64,000 nucleotides of DNA from Selaginella tamariscina (GCA_003024785.1 PUQB01000044.1:855413-919412); one strand, 5' to 3'. Positions 20,340-32,283 are shown, numbered from the stretch's first letter. Translations and numbers: made by a program. Notes: generated by a model not told the origin, from the sequence alone.

Positions 20340-23275
20340 TTCAAACAACAGTTTTGAACATTTCGTAAGTCGTTCTTGGGAGGTTCATATTAACACACTC
20401 ACGTAGTAGTGGCTCAACTTCAACTCTAAATGAGGCAAAGAAGGTCCATTCAAGGAAGTTGACTCCTATGTTATCAATAACAAAATCAAGCTCTGCTTTC
20501 CTCGTGCTTTCAGCATTCTGTGTGAAATTATTGATGGTCAATCGAAAACCATCTTGCAATACAATTGCAATAGCATTACACTCCTTGAAAAGCCAGCTGT
20601 ACACAACATGCCTCATGATTTTGTTTCACCTCATTCAAGAACGTCTGTCCAACCTTGATTTGCATCCACAAAAGTGTGTAAGGTTCCAAAGCTTTGACAT
20701 TTGGAAGATGTTTAATTCCCACTTGTTGAGCCTCATAAGTAGTGAAGGTTTGTACTTGGTTCAACAAATCCCACAAGTCAAGTGCAAACGCTTCAAGGTC
20801 TTGTTCAAAACTATTCTTTAGATTGAACCTTGGATCATCAATTGCTGGCATATTGTCCATGAGAAAATGAAAGGTAGCATAAGTACATTTCCAAGGTACA
20901 CAAGCTTTCAGCTGCACACAGTGGAACATAATTTGTCCCATGATCATGCACTAAAAAATAGCATAAACTCATATATCACAGAACCCTTTTTGTGTTACTT
21001 GTTGATGTGCTTCCTCTTCGAGCTCCTTGTCTTCCATGATGAGAGGATGCCAAACATGCTCATTTTTACTATGGCCAAAGTATTCTCTCAACTAGAAAAT
21101 TAAAAAAGTACAACTATTAAAAAAACAAAAAAGAAAAATAACAACTTACATGTGATGAAGCTTGCTCCCATGCTGCCGCAAAAACATGTATACTAGGACC
21201 TTATGTGTCAATGGTGCCATGTTCAATAATGCCTTTTCCCTTGTAACCATACTAAAATGCTGATCTCTGAAATTGTTTAGACATGTCCGAATGAAAAGAG
21301 CTACCAAAGTAGAAGCACTCACTATCTTTAAGTACCTAGTAAATACAATATTAAAAGAATATGAACTTGAAGAAAAAAAATGTACAAACCTTGTTGAGCC
21401 ACAAGAACATCCATCCTATATAGTTGAGAGAATGTCTTCATGATACTTCATCAAATATAAAGTTCTACATATCCACAAATATCTTTTCTGCAGCCTTTAA
21501 CAATTCCTAGCTCATTTCTCCATGGTTCTTTTCTTCTACCTGGGTTTCACTCTCCAATTGTAACTTCTCTTTTTCCACCTATTTTGTGAGATTTTGCTGA
21601 GCCTCAAGCCACCTAGACTCCATGTTGTTGTACTTCTCATGACAAGAAATAGCAAATGTGATGTGATTTCGTCTAGTAATACAAATGCTTCTTGAAGCTA
21701 TAGAAAAGCCCTCCACAGTATCACAAATGGAGGTGCCAAAGTTATCAAAAGGATCCTAACACATTGATAGAAGTGAGAACTGCTTGTACAAAGAGAACAT
21801 TATCTCTAGCTACCTTCAGCACTAATTCATTAGCATGATCATGAGGTGAGACTAATTCTTTCCCATGAGAAAATGGAGTAGCCTCTTTAGGAAGTCCATG
21901 TGCACCTAACAAACTACATTGTGGAACTTCTAAAGATCCAAAACATGAACCTACATGCATGCAAACAGTAAGAATAAACATATATAAGTGCACCTTTTGA
22001 CTTGTTGAGAGATGTTCCGTCTGTCACCAACATTTATAAGTTGGAGATTTCATCAATGTTTTCGTTTTCCATGTTGAGATCTTTAGTTGTATCTTTTGCT
22101 AGCTCAATTTCTTTGTGGATAGTGGCTGGAATGTCCTCCTCAAGTACATGCTCTTCCACAAGCTCATCAGGATCCTCACAAGTTGCATGATTCTCAACTT
22201 TTATCTCCAACGATTCCTTAACAATCTTTTTGGGACAAGATGAAGAAGTCTTAAGCTCACGTTCNNNNNNNNNNNNNNNNNNNNNNNNNNNNNNNCAGTG
22301 GCTTGAAAATAAAGCTTTTGTTCCCAAGGATGCAGGTGCTCCTCTTTCCACAATAGCACGATTGAAGGTTGTCCTTTTGTAATGTAGCTTGTCCAGTGAA
22401 TTGGTGTGTATGGACTATACACAATAGGGAAGTAGCATGCCTCTCCAATTGATCGTGGATGAACACTAATGCCAGCTCTCCTGACCCAATAACCTTTTGG
22501 CCTCCACTTCTCTTGTTCATCTATCTTGAGCTTTGCAAGTAATTGGACTGTAACACCCTTCTGAGCTGTCCCATGAGGGAACTCTTCAAAACGCTTGTAA
22601 CCATCTCCCCATTTTAAATTTACTAGAACATTCACCTCCACCAATAGCAACTTCTTGTGTTTAGTATAGTTACGGTTCTTGTCCACAACAACATCACATG
22701 CCACGCTCATGCTAAACCAATGAGATATCATCTTCAAGTTAATAGCAGCCAAGCTTGAACTATTTAGATGTGTACATCATTTGCTATTGACTCTAGCAGT
22801 GTCATCCACCATTTTGGTAACTGTTTCACTTAGCAACATGGATGATCCATATGTATTATACAAACACAAAATTATTGGACCATTTACATTTAAACCAGGA
22901 AAAATTACCCTTGTTATAGTTGTCATCTCCTGCAGTTGACTTGGCAAAGGTGTTGAATGCTCTAGAAGTATCGAACCTCATTTGACATCTTAAAAGTACA
23001 TGTCAGTAATTACAAAAAAAAACCTAGTAAACACAAAGTAAAAAATCATATTGTTCTAGGTAGCACTTCAACTAGAAGTCCTTGTCTAGAGCATATTTTG
23101 ATGAGAAGTTCTTGCATTTCTGTAATGCAAGAGCAAGCTTCAACAAAAATGTGAAAAAAATTACTTCTTGATTTGTAGTTTTAGATGGAATGAAAGCTGA
23201 ACATGCATTGTCCTCATTAGTATCCTACAAGTTTAGAGAAACTAAATGTGCTTGAGCACACCTTTGAGTTGTCAT
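20340..23275 (-). pseudogene. Unrecognised intron-containing locus, minus strand
   Basis: Several minus-strand blocks look like exons of one gene. From the 5' side they are: about 23164-23224 (TNEDNACSAFIPSKTTNQE), 22296-22752 (ISHWFSMSVACDVVV, RPKGYWVRRAGISVH), 22034-22260 acidic (EDPDELVEEHVLEEDI), 21745-21962 after a TAG acceptor (FGSLEVPQCSLLGAHG), 21480-21745 coiled coil with two stops, and 21140-21400 (FRDQHFSMVTREKALLNM) ending at a GTAAGT donor. The last blocks are 20576-20947 (NSFEQDLEAFALDLWDLL) and 20341-20616. I recognise no domain. A run of 31 Ns interrupts it. Stops and frame changes suggest decay or assembly error. Confidence 0.35.
22265..22295. other. Assembly gap (31 N)
   Basis: A run of 31 undetermined bases lies inside the longest exon-like block of the minus-strand locus. 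Confidence 0.99.
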
Positions 23276-23290
23276 CTTCTATTACAATGG

Positions 23291-23805
23291 TGTTAAAGGT
23301 AAAATATTAGGAGCATAGGACATCCTACTGTAGAGAATAAGGGTAGGAAGGTTGTAGTAAGCATGGAAGGAAAGGTTGTGAAGAAGGAAAATCCTTGAGA
23401 GGAAAAGGTGAGTAAGGAAAAGGAAAAGGTAAAGGATGACATGGCGAGAGGAAGATAGTTAAGGGGAGTTAGGGCAACGAAGGAGGGTCTCCATTTGAAG
23501 TTCAGCAGGAGATAGAGGTTCTCTACACTTTGTCTTTGTATTCATGTTAGTAATGAAAGGTGCATATTATAAGATCTTGTGTGTATGTATGTGTACTCTC
23601 AATGAATGGATCTAACAAGGCAATAGCCAAAATCCGTTCTTGCCCTTGACTTGGAGACCAGTCATTGTGGCTTTGAGAGAAGGAGTTTTAATATATGTAA
23701 ATGTGGAGAGTTGAAGGAAAGAAAGTGTGTAGCCTTTCCTAAAGGTTAGGAGAAAGGAAACCGGTTAAACAGGAAAAGGTGGGATTTCCGTTTTCCTGTT
23801 TAACA
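23291..23805 (+). repeat. Element 2 5' LTR
   Basis: The 515-bp LTR is rich in 'ggaaaagg' purine runs and has a CT-poor plus strand. It matches the 3' LTR with scattered small differences. Confidence 0.93.
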
Positions 23806-23807
23806 TT

Positions 23808-23826
23808 TGGCGACCACGGAGGGATT
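23808..23826 (+). promoter_or_regulatory. Element 2 primer-binding site
   Basis: TGGCGACCACGGAGGGATT starts two bases after the LTR. TGG pairs with the CCA of a tRNA. A tRNA ending CGTGGTCGCCA would be needed, which resembles plant tRNA-Arg and the tRNA-Arg sites used by Ogre/Tat elements. The tRNA identity is inference. Confidence 0.6.
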
Positions 23827-23939
23827 TCGCCATTGCAGTGTTAGCATTCATTGAGAAAAGAGGCTAAAAAGATAAATTCTCATTCTGAAAAAGGCTCAGA
23901 AGGTGTAGAGCCGGATGTGTAAAGGAGAAGGAATGAATG

Positions 23940-25707
23940 GAACCTTGGAGGAACCATCGTCCTGATCCAGCCTTAGCTGATCAAAGGAACCAAAGGCAGG
24001 CCAATAGAGTGGCTGCCCAACAGCAACCTGAAACTGACGAAAATAGACGTCAAAATATCCTTGGAAGATAGTAGAGGATATTGCAGAAACAATACAGAAA
24101 TCTGAGGCTGATCCAGAGAATTGGAGGCAATATCAAACAGCTGGTTTAGAGGAGACTGTGAGAGGAACGGAAGGAGTGCCTGTTCATAGACCGAGATTGC
24201 AAGGAGAAGGATCTCCTGAGAACTCCCGAAGAGGAAGGGAGGAAGGTGTAAGAGGAAATACACCAGAGCAAAGGATTATTACAAATATGGCACTTTTCGG
24301 GAATGTTTGGGGGTACGGTGATGTATCCCACATTCTCTGCAGGAAAAAAAAAATCCGAAAAGGCACTTACAACAGTTTGAAGAGGTAGTAAAACTGTATA
24401 AGGTGACGGATGCAGAAAGGCTGCTTATATTTCCACATACATTGAAAGGAAATGCCTCTGACTGGTATTATGATTTAGAAAAGGAAGTCAGAGAGGATTA
24501 TCAGAAGGTTACTGATGCTTTTAAGGAATATTTCAGAAAGGAGGAATTGCCGGAGGAACATTTAGAGAAGTTAAGGACTATCCTTCAAGGCAAAACAGAA
24601 AAGATAGATGAATATACACACCGTTTTAAGAAACATGAGAAAAAGTGTAAGGCATATGTAAAGATGGATGCCTTATTGCAATGGTATAAGCAAGGGTTGC
24701 TAAAACCATATAGAGATCTAGCACTTACTATCAATGAAAAGGATAGAGAGGATCTCATTGATCAATTAAAAATATATGAGAAGAAGAGGAGGCAAATAGA
24801 AAAGATTGCAGAAGGAAAGTTGAAAGTATATGGAAGAAAGGAAGAATCCTCTGATGAAGAGAAGAGGAAGCTGATGTAGTAAAGGTTCGTAAATATCCAA
24901 TAGATGAGAAAGCATTGGCTCAAATGATGAAAACCTTAAAGGGAATGACAGTTAAGGAGGAGATAAAGGCAAAGGTATGGTGCACTAAATGTAACAATCC
25001 TGGCCATACGTGGAGGAATGTAGGCTGCAACTGCCTACATGCCAAATCTGCGGAAAGGAAGGACATGTAGCCCACTGCAGACATTTCCTGAACCAGAATG
25101 TGGCTGGTATAGAGAGAGAAAGGAGAATGGATGAACGTCCACCTCCTAGAAGGTTCCCACCTAACAGGAATCGTGGAATGATAGGAATGATAATGCTATT
25201 CCTTATGAGAACAGGAACAATATTATGGCAGAAGGAATGAAGTTCCTTATCAGAATAGGAAAATGGATATTATGAGAGAAGGAATGATGTTCCTTACAAA
25301 ACAGAGAGGATAGGTATTATGGAGAAAAAATGGTCCATACAATGGACGACAGAAATAGATCCTATACAGAAAGAAATGATAAACAATATAGAGGAGAAGC
25401 AAGACCTTATCAAGGTCAAAGAGGCAGAAATGAGCAATATAATCAGGTCAATAATAGACAAGGACCACAGGGTAGGAATTTTCCTTCCCAGGTTTGTTAT
25501 ACATGTGGTGAAACAGGACATATCTCTAGGGAATGTCCTAGGCGGAATGTACAACCTCCTACTTCCACCAGAATGACTAATGTACAGCCTACAACACGGC
25601 TTATTCAAATAGAGGAGGAAAAGGATGAGTATCCACCCGTTGCAAGGGCAGTTATAGCTCTTCAAGAGAAGAAGAAGGAATCCGTTATGATGGAGAAGGA
25701 GAGGTAG
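23940..25707 (+). pseudogene. gag: Element 2 gag
   Basis: The N-terminal part lies at about 23940-24388 (ALADQRNQRQANRVAAQQQ; the frame 24158-24388 continues it). It shifts frame near 24345 in a run of ten A. The conserved gag region is open at 24403-24879 (ERLLIFPHTLKGNASDWYYD, RKEELPEEHLEKLRTIL). Two CCHC knuckles follow at about 24980-25085 with a frameshift between them, and a third intact one, C-Y-T-C-G-E-T-G-H-I-S-R-E-C, lies at about 25497-25540. Between them is a stretch rich in Arg, Asn and Tyr built on the DNA word 'agaaggaatga'. The product would package RNA in particles. Confidence 0.8.
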
Positions 25708-25928
25708 TTACTATTCCTAACAAGAAGGAGAGCTTGTTACAGAAAAGGTAAACGAGCAGGAGCAGGATCCTGACCAGAAAGGTCAGACTGATAACGAATC
25801 AGAAGGTATAAACAAAGGTGATATAGATAAAGGTGAACAAAGTTTTTCATTATTACCATTACATGATAAAACAATGGACTCCATGTATCACCAAGCTATA
25901 AATCAGGAGTAAAGTTACGCTTGGACAG

Positions 25929-27506
25929 TTGATAAAGGTAGCTCCTTATATAAGAAACCAAATATTAAATGCATTAAGCTTAGTTCAGCAAACACCACCT
26001 TCGAGTGAAGGATATACAGTCTGTAAAATGGATAAGGAAGTACTGTATGAAGGTGATTATGATGGACAAGTTCCTTGCATCACAGTATATGTGGGAAGAA
26101 ATAAGTTAAAACGAGTGTTAATAGATGGAGGTTCAGGTGTGAATTTTATTGAAGAAGGTGAATGTAAAAGGATGGGTTTAGGACCAATCCAACCTGCTCC
26201 ATTTAACCTTAAAATGGCTGATCAACGAAGTGTAAGGCCATTAGGTATAGTAAGAGCGGTTACTATATCTGTTAAAGGACTTAAATTTAAAATATCCTTA
26301 ATAGTCCTACGAATGGAAGGACAGGATGCAACCTATACTATGTTATTGGGCCGACCGTGGCTTAAGATTGCTTGCGTTGTGCAAGATTGGGGCTCAGGAA
26401 AAATGACAATAGGACAAGGTGATATGAAGGTGGATATCTATACTCATGCTAAGAGGTATTTAGCAAAAAGGGATAGACCGGTTGCATTAGAAGGATATGA
26501 TTGGATGCAGGGCTTGGATGATCAGGAAGAAGAAGAAATTTTGAAGACATACCCTGATCTAAAAGCCCTTGCAGAGATTGATTTATATGCAATCGTGAAA
26601 GAGAAAAAGAAAGCCTCTCAAAAGGAACAGGAAGAGGATCAGTTGGGGTTGCAGGAAAAATTTTATAAGTCTGTTTCTTATGAAATAAACTTACAGGAAC
26701 AACCTGCGGATTACACTTACATATATACTAATGACCCTCTAGAGCAAGTCAACATAGGAACAGAGAAGGAACCTAAGATGTTGACTATAGCTCAAGAATT
26801 GGATCCTGATTTTAAGGATAAAGGATTGGCATTGTTAGCCAAGTATAAGGATGTATTTGCATGGTCCTATAAGGATCTAAAAGGAATACCCCCAGAACTC
26901 TGTATGCACACTATTCAACTTTTGCCGGGATGCCAACCAGCCAAACAAAATGCATATAGGATGAATCCTAATTATGCAAAGTTAGTTAAGGAGGAAATTG
27001 ATAAGTTGTTACAGGTTGGTTTTATATATCCTATACAAGGAGCACAATGGTTATCACCACTTGTAATTGTTCCTAAGAAAAATGGAAAGTTAAGAGTATG
27101 TGTAAACTATAAAAAGTTAAATGACGTTACAGCTAAGGATACCTTTCCGATACCTTTTACAGAGGAAATGCTGGATAATGTTGCTGGACACGAAATGTAT
27201 TCCTTCATGGATGGCTTTTCGGGGTATAACCAAGTGATGGTAGCTCCTGAAGATCAACATAAAACAGCTTTTATAAGTCCGTGGGGTGCATATGCTTATA
27301 GAGTTATGCCTTTTGGCTTATGCAATGCACCCTTTACTTTTCAAAGGATTATAACAGATACCTTTCGGGAATACCTTTTAGACTTTATGAAAGTCTTTAT
27401 GGACGATTTCAGTGTCTATAGTTCAAAGGAAGAACATTTGCATTGTCTGGAAAAGTGTTTCCAGAAATGTAGGCAAAATTTAGTTGCTTTGAATCCAAAA
27501 ATGTAA
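25929..27506 (+). CDS. pol: Element 2 protease and reverse transcriptase
   Basis: This is an open frame of 525 residues. The protease motif is V-L-I-D-G-G-S-G (about residues 62-70) rather than the usual D-T/S-G, with the L-L-G-R-P-W triad at about 137-143. RT follows at about 365-520: PLVIVPKKNGKLRVCVNYKK, FMDGFSGYNQVMVAPEDQ, RVMPFGLCNAPFTFQR and the catalytic F-M-D-D at about 490. The frame ends shortly after the palm domain at a stop after LVALNPKM. RNase H lies in another frame from about 27704, so one frameshift separates them near 27500. It acts in cytoplasmic particles to process Gag-Pol and copy RNA to DNA. Confidence 0.88.
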   Translation: MIKVAPYIRNQILNALSLVQQTPPSSEGYTVCKMDKEVLYEGDYDGQVPCITVYVGRNKLKRVLIDGGSGVNFIEEGECKRMGLGPIQPAPFNLKMADQRSVRPLGIVRAVTISVKGLKFKISLIVLRMEGQDATYTMLLGRPWLKIACVVQDWGSGKMTIGQGDMKVDIYTHAKRYLAKRDRPVALEGYDWMQGLDDQEEEEILKTYPDLKALAEIDLYAIVKEKKKASQKEQEEDQLGLQEKFYKSVSYEINLQEQPADYTYIYTNDPLEQVNIGTEKEPKMLTIAQELDPDFKDKGLALLAKYKDVFAWSYKDLKGIPPELCMHTIQLLPGCQPAKQNAYRMNPNYAKLVKEEIDKLLQVGFIYPIQGAQWLSPLVIVPKKNGKLRVCVNYKKLNDVTAKDTFPIPFTEEMLDNVAGHEMYSFMDGFSGYNQVMVAPEDQHKTAFISPWGAYAYRVMPFGLCNAPFTFQRIITDTFREYLLDFMKVFMDDFSVYSSKEEHLHCLEKCFQKCRQNLVALNPKM

Positions 27507-28230
27507 CTTCTTTGTTAAATCAGGAGTCCTTTTAGGACATGTTGTTTGTAAGGAAGGTATATTGGTGGACCAGGATAAGGTTAAGGTTATCCTTAGTTTA
27601 CAACCACCAGAAGATATAAAGGAGTTACAAGGTTTTTAGGAAAAATAGGTTATCATAGGCGTTTATAAAGCATTATGCTGAGATCGCAAAACCTTTAACA
27701 GATTTGCTAAAGGCAGATGTACCATATGATTGGACATCACAGTGTCAAGAGGCCTTTGACCAACTTCGGAAGGCTCTTATTAAAGCACCAATATTAGTTA
27801 GTCCTAAATGGGATCGAGAATTCCATGTACAAGTGGATGCCTCTGATATGGCAATCGGAGCCATCCTTACACAGATGCAAGAGGATGGAAAGGATCGTCC
27901 TATCTATTATGCTAGCCGTAGGCTAACACCTGCGGAAGTAAATTACACCACTACAGAAAAGGAAGCTTTGGGGATGGTATATGCTATCCATAAATTTAGA
28001 CACTATCTTTTGGCTAATAAAGTGAAGATTTTTGTCGATCATAAAGCTTTATTATATTTACTTAATAAACCTGTACTTACAGGAAGGTTAGCCAGGTGGT
28101 TTTTACTTTTACAGGAATATAATTTTGAGATAATTCATAAACCAGGAAGGCAGCATGAACAGGCTGACCATTTAAGTCGCATTAAAACAGGTGAAGTTCC
28201 TATACGTACTATGGATGATTTTCCTGATGC
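27507..28230 (+). CDS. Element 2 RNase H (partial frame)
   Basis: The open frame of 27704-28558 starts within the thumb/connection region (TSQCQEAFDQLRKALIKAPI). It then carries RNase H with catalytic Asp in VQVDASDMAIGA (about 27834), TPAEVNYTTTEKEAL (Glu, about 27960) and FVDHKALLYLL (Asp, about 28040). The connection KPGRQHEQADHLSR follows. The domain removes RNA from the hybrid during reverse transcription. The portion 27507-27703 is in other frames. Confidence 0.82.
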
Positions 28231-29500
28231 GAATTTATTTCGTGTCGACGTTCCATTAAGGTGGTTAGATCATATAAAACAGTATCTAGCCACTGGAATA
28301 GTACCATCTATTTATAGGACAGCAGATGAAAGGAAATTGTTTGTCGTGAGGACACGACAATTTTCTCTCGTGGGAGGCAGTTGTACAAATTGGGTCCGAT
28401 GGGGTGTTACGGAGATGTGTAGACCCTTTAGAGGTCCCGGAGGTTGTAAAAGAGGCTCATTCAGGCCTTGCAGGAGGCCATTTTGCAGAGGAAATAACAG
28501 GAAGGAAAATCCTTCAGGCAGGATTATGGTGGCCTACTTTATGGAGGGAGGTAGGTAGCTATTGTAAGGCATGTGATAAATGCCAACGTGCACAATTACC
28601 TCCAAAGAAACAAATACAACCTTATAATCCAGTTCTCCCACTAGAACCTTTCCAGAAATGGGGAATGGATTTTATAGGACCAATTAATCCTATAAGCTCA
28701 AAAAGGAATCAATATATTGGTTTTAACAGATTATATGACGAAATGGGTAGAGGCAGAGCCTATGAGAAGGGCCGATGCATATAATACAGCAAAGGTCATA
28801 TACAATATTATAATAGTACGTTATGGCATTCCGAAGGAAATTGTGAGTGATAGGAAAGCATTTCGTGAATGAAACGATAGAAATGCTCATGAAGGAGTTT
28901 GTGATAAAACACAGGAAGTCGACACCATATTACCCACAGGGTAATGGGCAGGCTGAGTCGACAAATAAAGTCCTTAAGAATGTTTAAGGAAGGTAGTTCA
29001 GGATAATGAAAGGATTGGGATGAAAGGCTACCAGAAGTTCTCTGGGCCTATAGGACAGCTTATAAAGTGACTACTGGTATGACACCTTTTAAGCTCGCTT
29101 ATGGCTTAGAGGCCATAACCCCAATGGAGTTTATTGTGCCATCCTTGCGGATAGCGGTACAATATAATATAGGAGAGAAGGACTCTATGGCAACTCGTTT
29201 AATAGAATTGGAGAAGCTGGATGAGTTAAGGAGGTACGCCTTATGGACTATACAGGCTATCCAAAGGAGAAGAAAGGCTTGGCTCGATAGGAAGAGAAGA
29301 GGAAAGGAGATAAAGGAAGGGGACTTGGTCCTGTGGTATAGAGGTAAGGTGGAGAAATGAGTCAAAAGCTTGATTTAAAATGGATAGGCCCTTTTCGGGT
29401 TAAGTTTGTAAAGGAAGGAGTGATGCAGTTAGAAACGTTGGAAGGAGAGGAAATCGAGGGAATGGTGAATGCTAATAAGGTAAGGAAGTATATATCGCAG
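28230..29500 (+). pseudogene. int: Element 2 integrase
   Basis: The zinc domain lies at about 28440-28600 (HSGLAGGHFAEEITG, then C-D-K-C-Q-R-A-Q-L). The core starts at about 28655 (KWGMDFIGPINP with the first Asp). The second Asp lies in 'V-S-D-R' at about 28845 and the third acidic position in 'NGQAES' at about 28945-28960. The C-terminal part is open at 29067-29360 (TGMTPFKLAYGLEAITP) and continues after a one-base overlap at 29357 (KLDLKWIGPFRV), a GPF module. At least four frameshifts break it. No chromodomain follows. Confidence 0.8.
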
Positions 29501-30599
29501 GAGAACGTTGCAGGAAATGTTATTTTTATTGATTTGAGGAGCATATTCTCTGTCTGTCAGTGCACACGAAACGAGGCTGTAGATCTAGGGTTTTACAGAG
29601 TGTGCAGCGAGAGAGAGATGTCGGCAAAGAAAGGAGGTTTGCCTATGCGGAATTGTCGTGAGTTGATTAATCCTCCCGATGGAGAGAGATTGGGTCAGGT
29701 ACAACTGGTACAAAGGTGGGATTTCTCCTTAGAAATGGAGAAGGTGTTGAGGGAACTTGGATTGTGGGAGTATGCGCAGATTTGAAGGATGGAGAGCCGC
29801 ATGATGAGCAGTGTTTCACACTAGTTATGCTAATGGAAAAGGTGGATAAGCCGGAGATAGGATTTGTAGCGTATTCTGAGGAGAGGAAACTCCTTTCACA
29901 GAAAAGCTTCTTGAAAAGGTTTTCCTGTTGCCGAGATCAGAGGAGAAGTTAAGGCAGATAGATCTCACCTTACAGACTTTTGAAAGAGGGAAGCAGTATA
30001 TAAGTAAGGTAGGTCTAAAGCTTTCCGATCTCGTGGAGGAGACGCAGTTGGCAGTGAACTTCATTGTCAATGCTTTTGAGTTTCGAACATCGCACATCAC
30101 GGCGTCAAACCCAGTGATGTCCTTGTATGATGGATTGAAGGCAAAGAGGCCGGTGGGAGTGGCTCGGTATTTGATGAAGAGGTTGAGAGAGCACTATGCG
30201 CCATGCAGGAATTGGAGAAGAAAGGAGAGCCTTCATTAATGATGGCGTTTACGTGGGTACAGGCAATTGCAGATTATGTGCGCCTGCATGGAGAGCCGGC
30301 AGGGCCGGAAATTGTGGCTCGGATGAAACAGTGAGGAAGGAGACAGAGCTGTTTCAGAAGAAGCAGGGGAAGCGGAAAGGATCTGAAGCTAAAGGGAAGG
30401 AATTAGAAGGGACCTGCAAGGAGAGGAAGAGAAACAGGGAGAAAAGATGCACAAGAAGAAGAAGCCTAAGGTGGAGAAGCAAGCAACGGTGAAGAGGAAT
30501 ACAAGCGGAGAAGCAAGCAACGGTGAAGAGGAATACAAGGTCAGGAGGCAAGACTGGAAAGCAGAAGGTGAGGGCGCAGGAAGGACCGGAGCAGAGATT
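29501..30599 (+). pseudogene. Element 2 extra 3' ORF, first part
   Basis: Sequence after integrase remains coding-like: REMSAKKGGLPMRNCRELIN and QRWDFSLEMEKVLRELGLW (29615-29785), then EEKLRQIDLTLQTFERGKQY and LVEETQLAVNFIVNAFEF (29928-30239), then lysine/arginine-rich helices to 30599. It is interrupted by the solo LTR and by frameshifts. Tat/Athila elements commonly carry an additional ORF of unknown role here. I recognise no domain. Confidence 0.5.
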
Positions 30600-30604
30600 G
30601 GTAG

Positions 30605-31003
30605 TGTAAGGATCATGGGTTATTTTCTGCCTTTCACAGAACTTGAACCCGAGACCTTTTGACTAACACACACATGTGTTAACCAACTGGTCCATATAAT
30701 CCTGAATCCTGAACTAAACCATCAACAGCAAGGCGTATATTCATACGCATGTTCTAGACCAGTTGTGGACCACACATTCCAGATCAGTTGTGGATCACAC
30801 ATTCCAGACCAGTTGTGGACCATACAATTCTTAGGACCTCAGATATATAAACAGGTTCCAGTTCCAGGTTTCTCAGAATCATTCAACACCAGTCTTCGGC
30901 CTTGTGTTTCATTTTGTATTCATTTCTTTCTTGAATACAATCTCCTCCTTTCAAGGTTCCACCCTTGTTCTAAAGGTTTTGCCCTTTGCACAAGGTCGTG
31001 ACA
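30605..31003 (+). mobile_element. Nested solo LTR in element 2
   Basis: The 399-bp insertion begins TGTAAGGATC and ends GGTCGTGACA, flanked by perfect 5-bp duplications GGTAG (30600-30604 and 31004-31008). It has a TATA-like 'gatatataaacagg' at about 30843 and three tandem units of 'gaccagttgtggaccacaca' at about 30759-30835. No internal retroelement sequence is present, so it is best explained as a solo LTR of another LTR family left by LTR-LTR recombination. It splits the extra ORF. Confidence 0.88.
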
Positions 31004-31008
31004 GGTAG

Positions 31009-32270
31009 TAGATTTGGAGGAAGAAGAGGATGAACAGTCAGGGGGTATGATGCAGGAAGATGAAGAATTATTAGAGCAAGGAGAAAAGGAAGAACCTGAG
31101 GATGTGCAGCATGAAGAGGAGTCGCATGAAGTGGATAAGGAGCAGAGGATGAAAGCGAGGCAGGAGATTAAGTTGGAATCTCAGAAGCGGGTAATAATAG
31201 ATCAGCAGGTCACCCCAAAATCGTCACAGGAGGGGAGCCTATGATGATAGTGCGTTAGAGACGGTCGATCCGTTTGGAGTGAAGATATGCGATAAGGATG
31301 AGGCAGTAACGAATGAACGGACGGATGAGCAAGAAGGGAAACGGAAGGGGTTCAAGTCATCTGCTGATACTCCAGTTTCGACGGTTACGCCGGCAACAGC
31401 GGATGTAACGATGGTGGGGTAGTGGAAATTGCAAAGGAAGTGGAAGAGATGGTGCGGGGATCAAAGTTCCCGAGACATCAATTCAACCCACCACCATTCC
31501 AGTCATCACCAAGAATCACACGGAGGTATGTATGGCAGGGTGTGTATTGTGGGGGATCACAGGGCATGGCAGTTCCTGATTTCCGCTTGGATGAGGAGGA
31601 TATGTGACAGCAGCAGCAGGAGGGTAATGTGCAGGCAGATATCTCCTTCAAGCGCAAGAAGGCATTTACGCGGAAAGAGGTGCAAACTACAGACACGCAG
31701 ATTCAGTTTGCACAGGTTCTGGCACAGCTTCAGTCTGAGATGGTGGAATAGGTCGTTGGAGGAGGGAATGAGGCGCAGGACGCAACTCAGATGGCGGCAA
31801 GTCTATTCAATCATTTGGTCAATGCTGGATACACTATTAAGGATAGGGCAGATATTTAGAGGTTGATTGTGCAGGCTGTGGAGAGCGTCATGGCACCCAA
31901 AATGACCGCCATTTAGGGAATGATGAGTAAGGGTGTTCAGCGACCGGCTAAGCAGAGGACTCCAAGCCCGGTGGTGGAGCTTAAGCCCACGGTGACATCA
32001 TAGGAGCCGATGACACTGTTCAGAGGTTAGTGCGAGCAAGAGATGAAACCCAACCCACTATATTATCGGTGGTGGTGGACGAGTTCCAGCGTCTTCAGGA
32101 GGAGAACGAGCAGCTTAAGAAGGAGACGCATGTGTTTCGCCTTCAGGTAGCAATGGTGCAGCAGGAACTTGACAAGGAAAAGGGGAGTTTCAGAAGTATA
32201 AGGATCAGGAGGAGGTGGAGTATCAGGATGATGCGCAAGATGTGTTGCCGTGAGGGACACAACAACTAAT
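31009..32270 (+). pseudogene. Element 2 extra 3' ORF, second part
   Basis: It begins with a very acidic stretch (EEEEDEQSGGMMQEDEELLE, 31014-31244). Further blocks include FKRKKAFTRKEVQTTDTQIQ (about 31650) and a coiled coil VVVDEFQRLQEENEQLKKET (32030-32190). Several frame changes and stops are present. Function is unknown. Confidence 0.45.
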
Positions 32271-32283
32271 AAAGAGGGGGTAG
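32270..32283 (+). promoter_or_regulatory. Element 2 polypurine tract
   Basis: TAAAGAGGGGGTAG lies directly before the 3' LTR at 32284. Confidence 0.75.

Noticed and set aside
30630-30700. Possible tRNA gene
   Set aside because: A- and B-box-like words are present, but acceptor and anticodon stems cannot be formed. It lies within a solo LTR.
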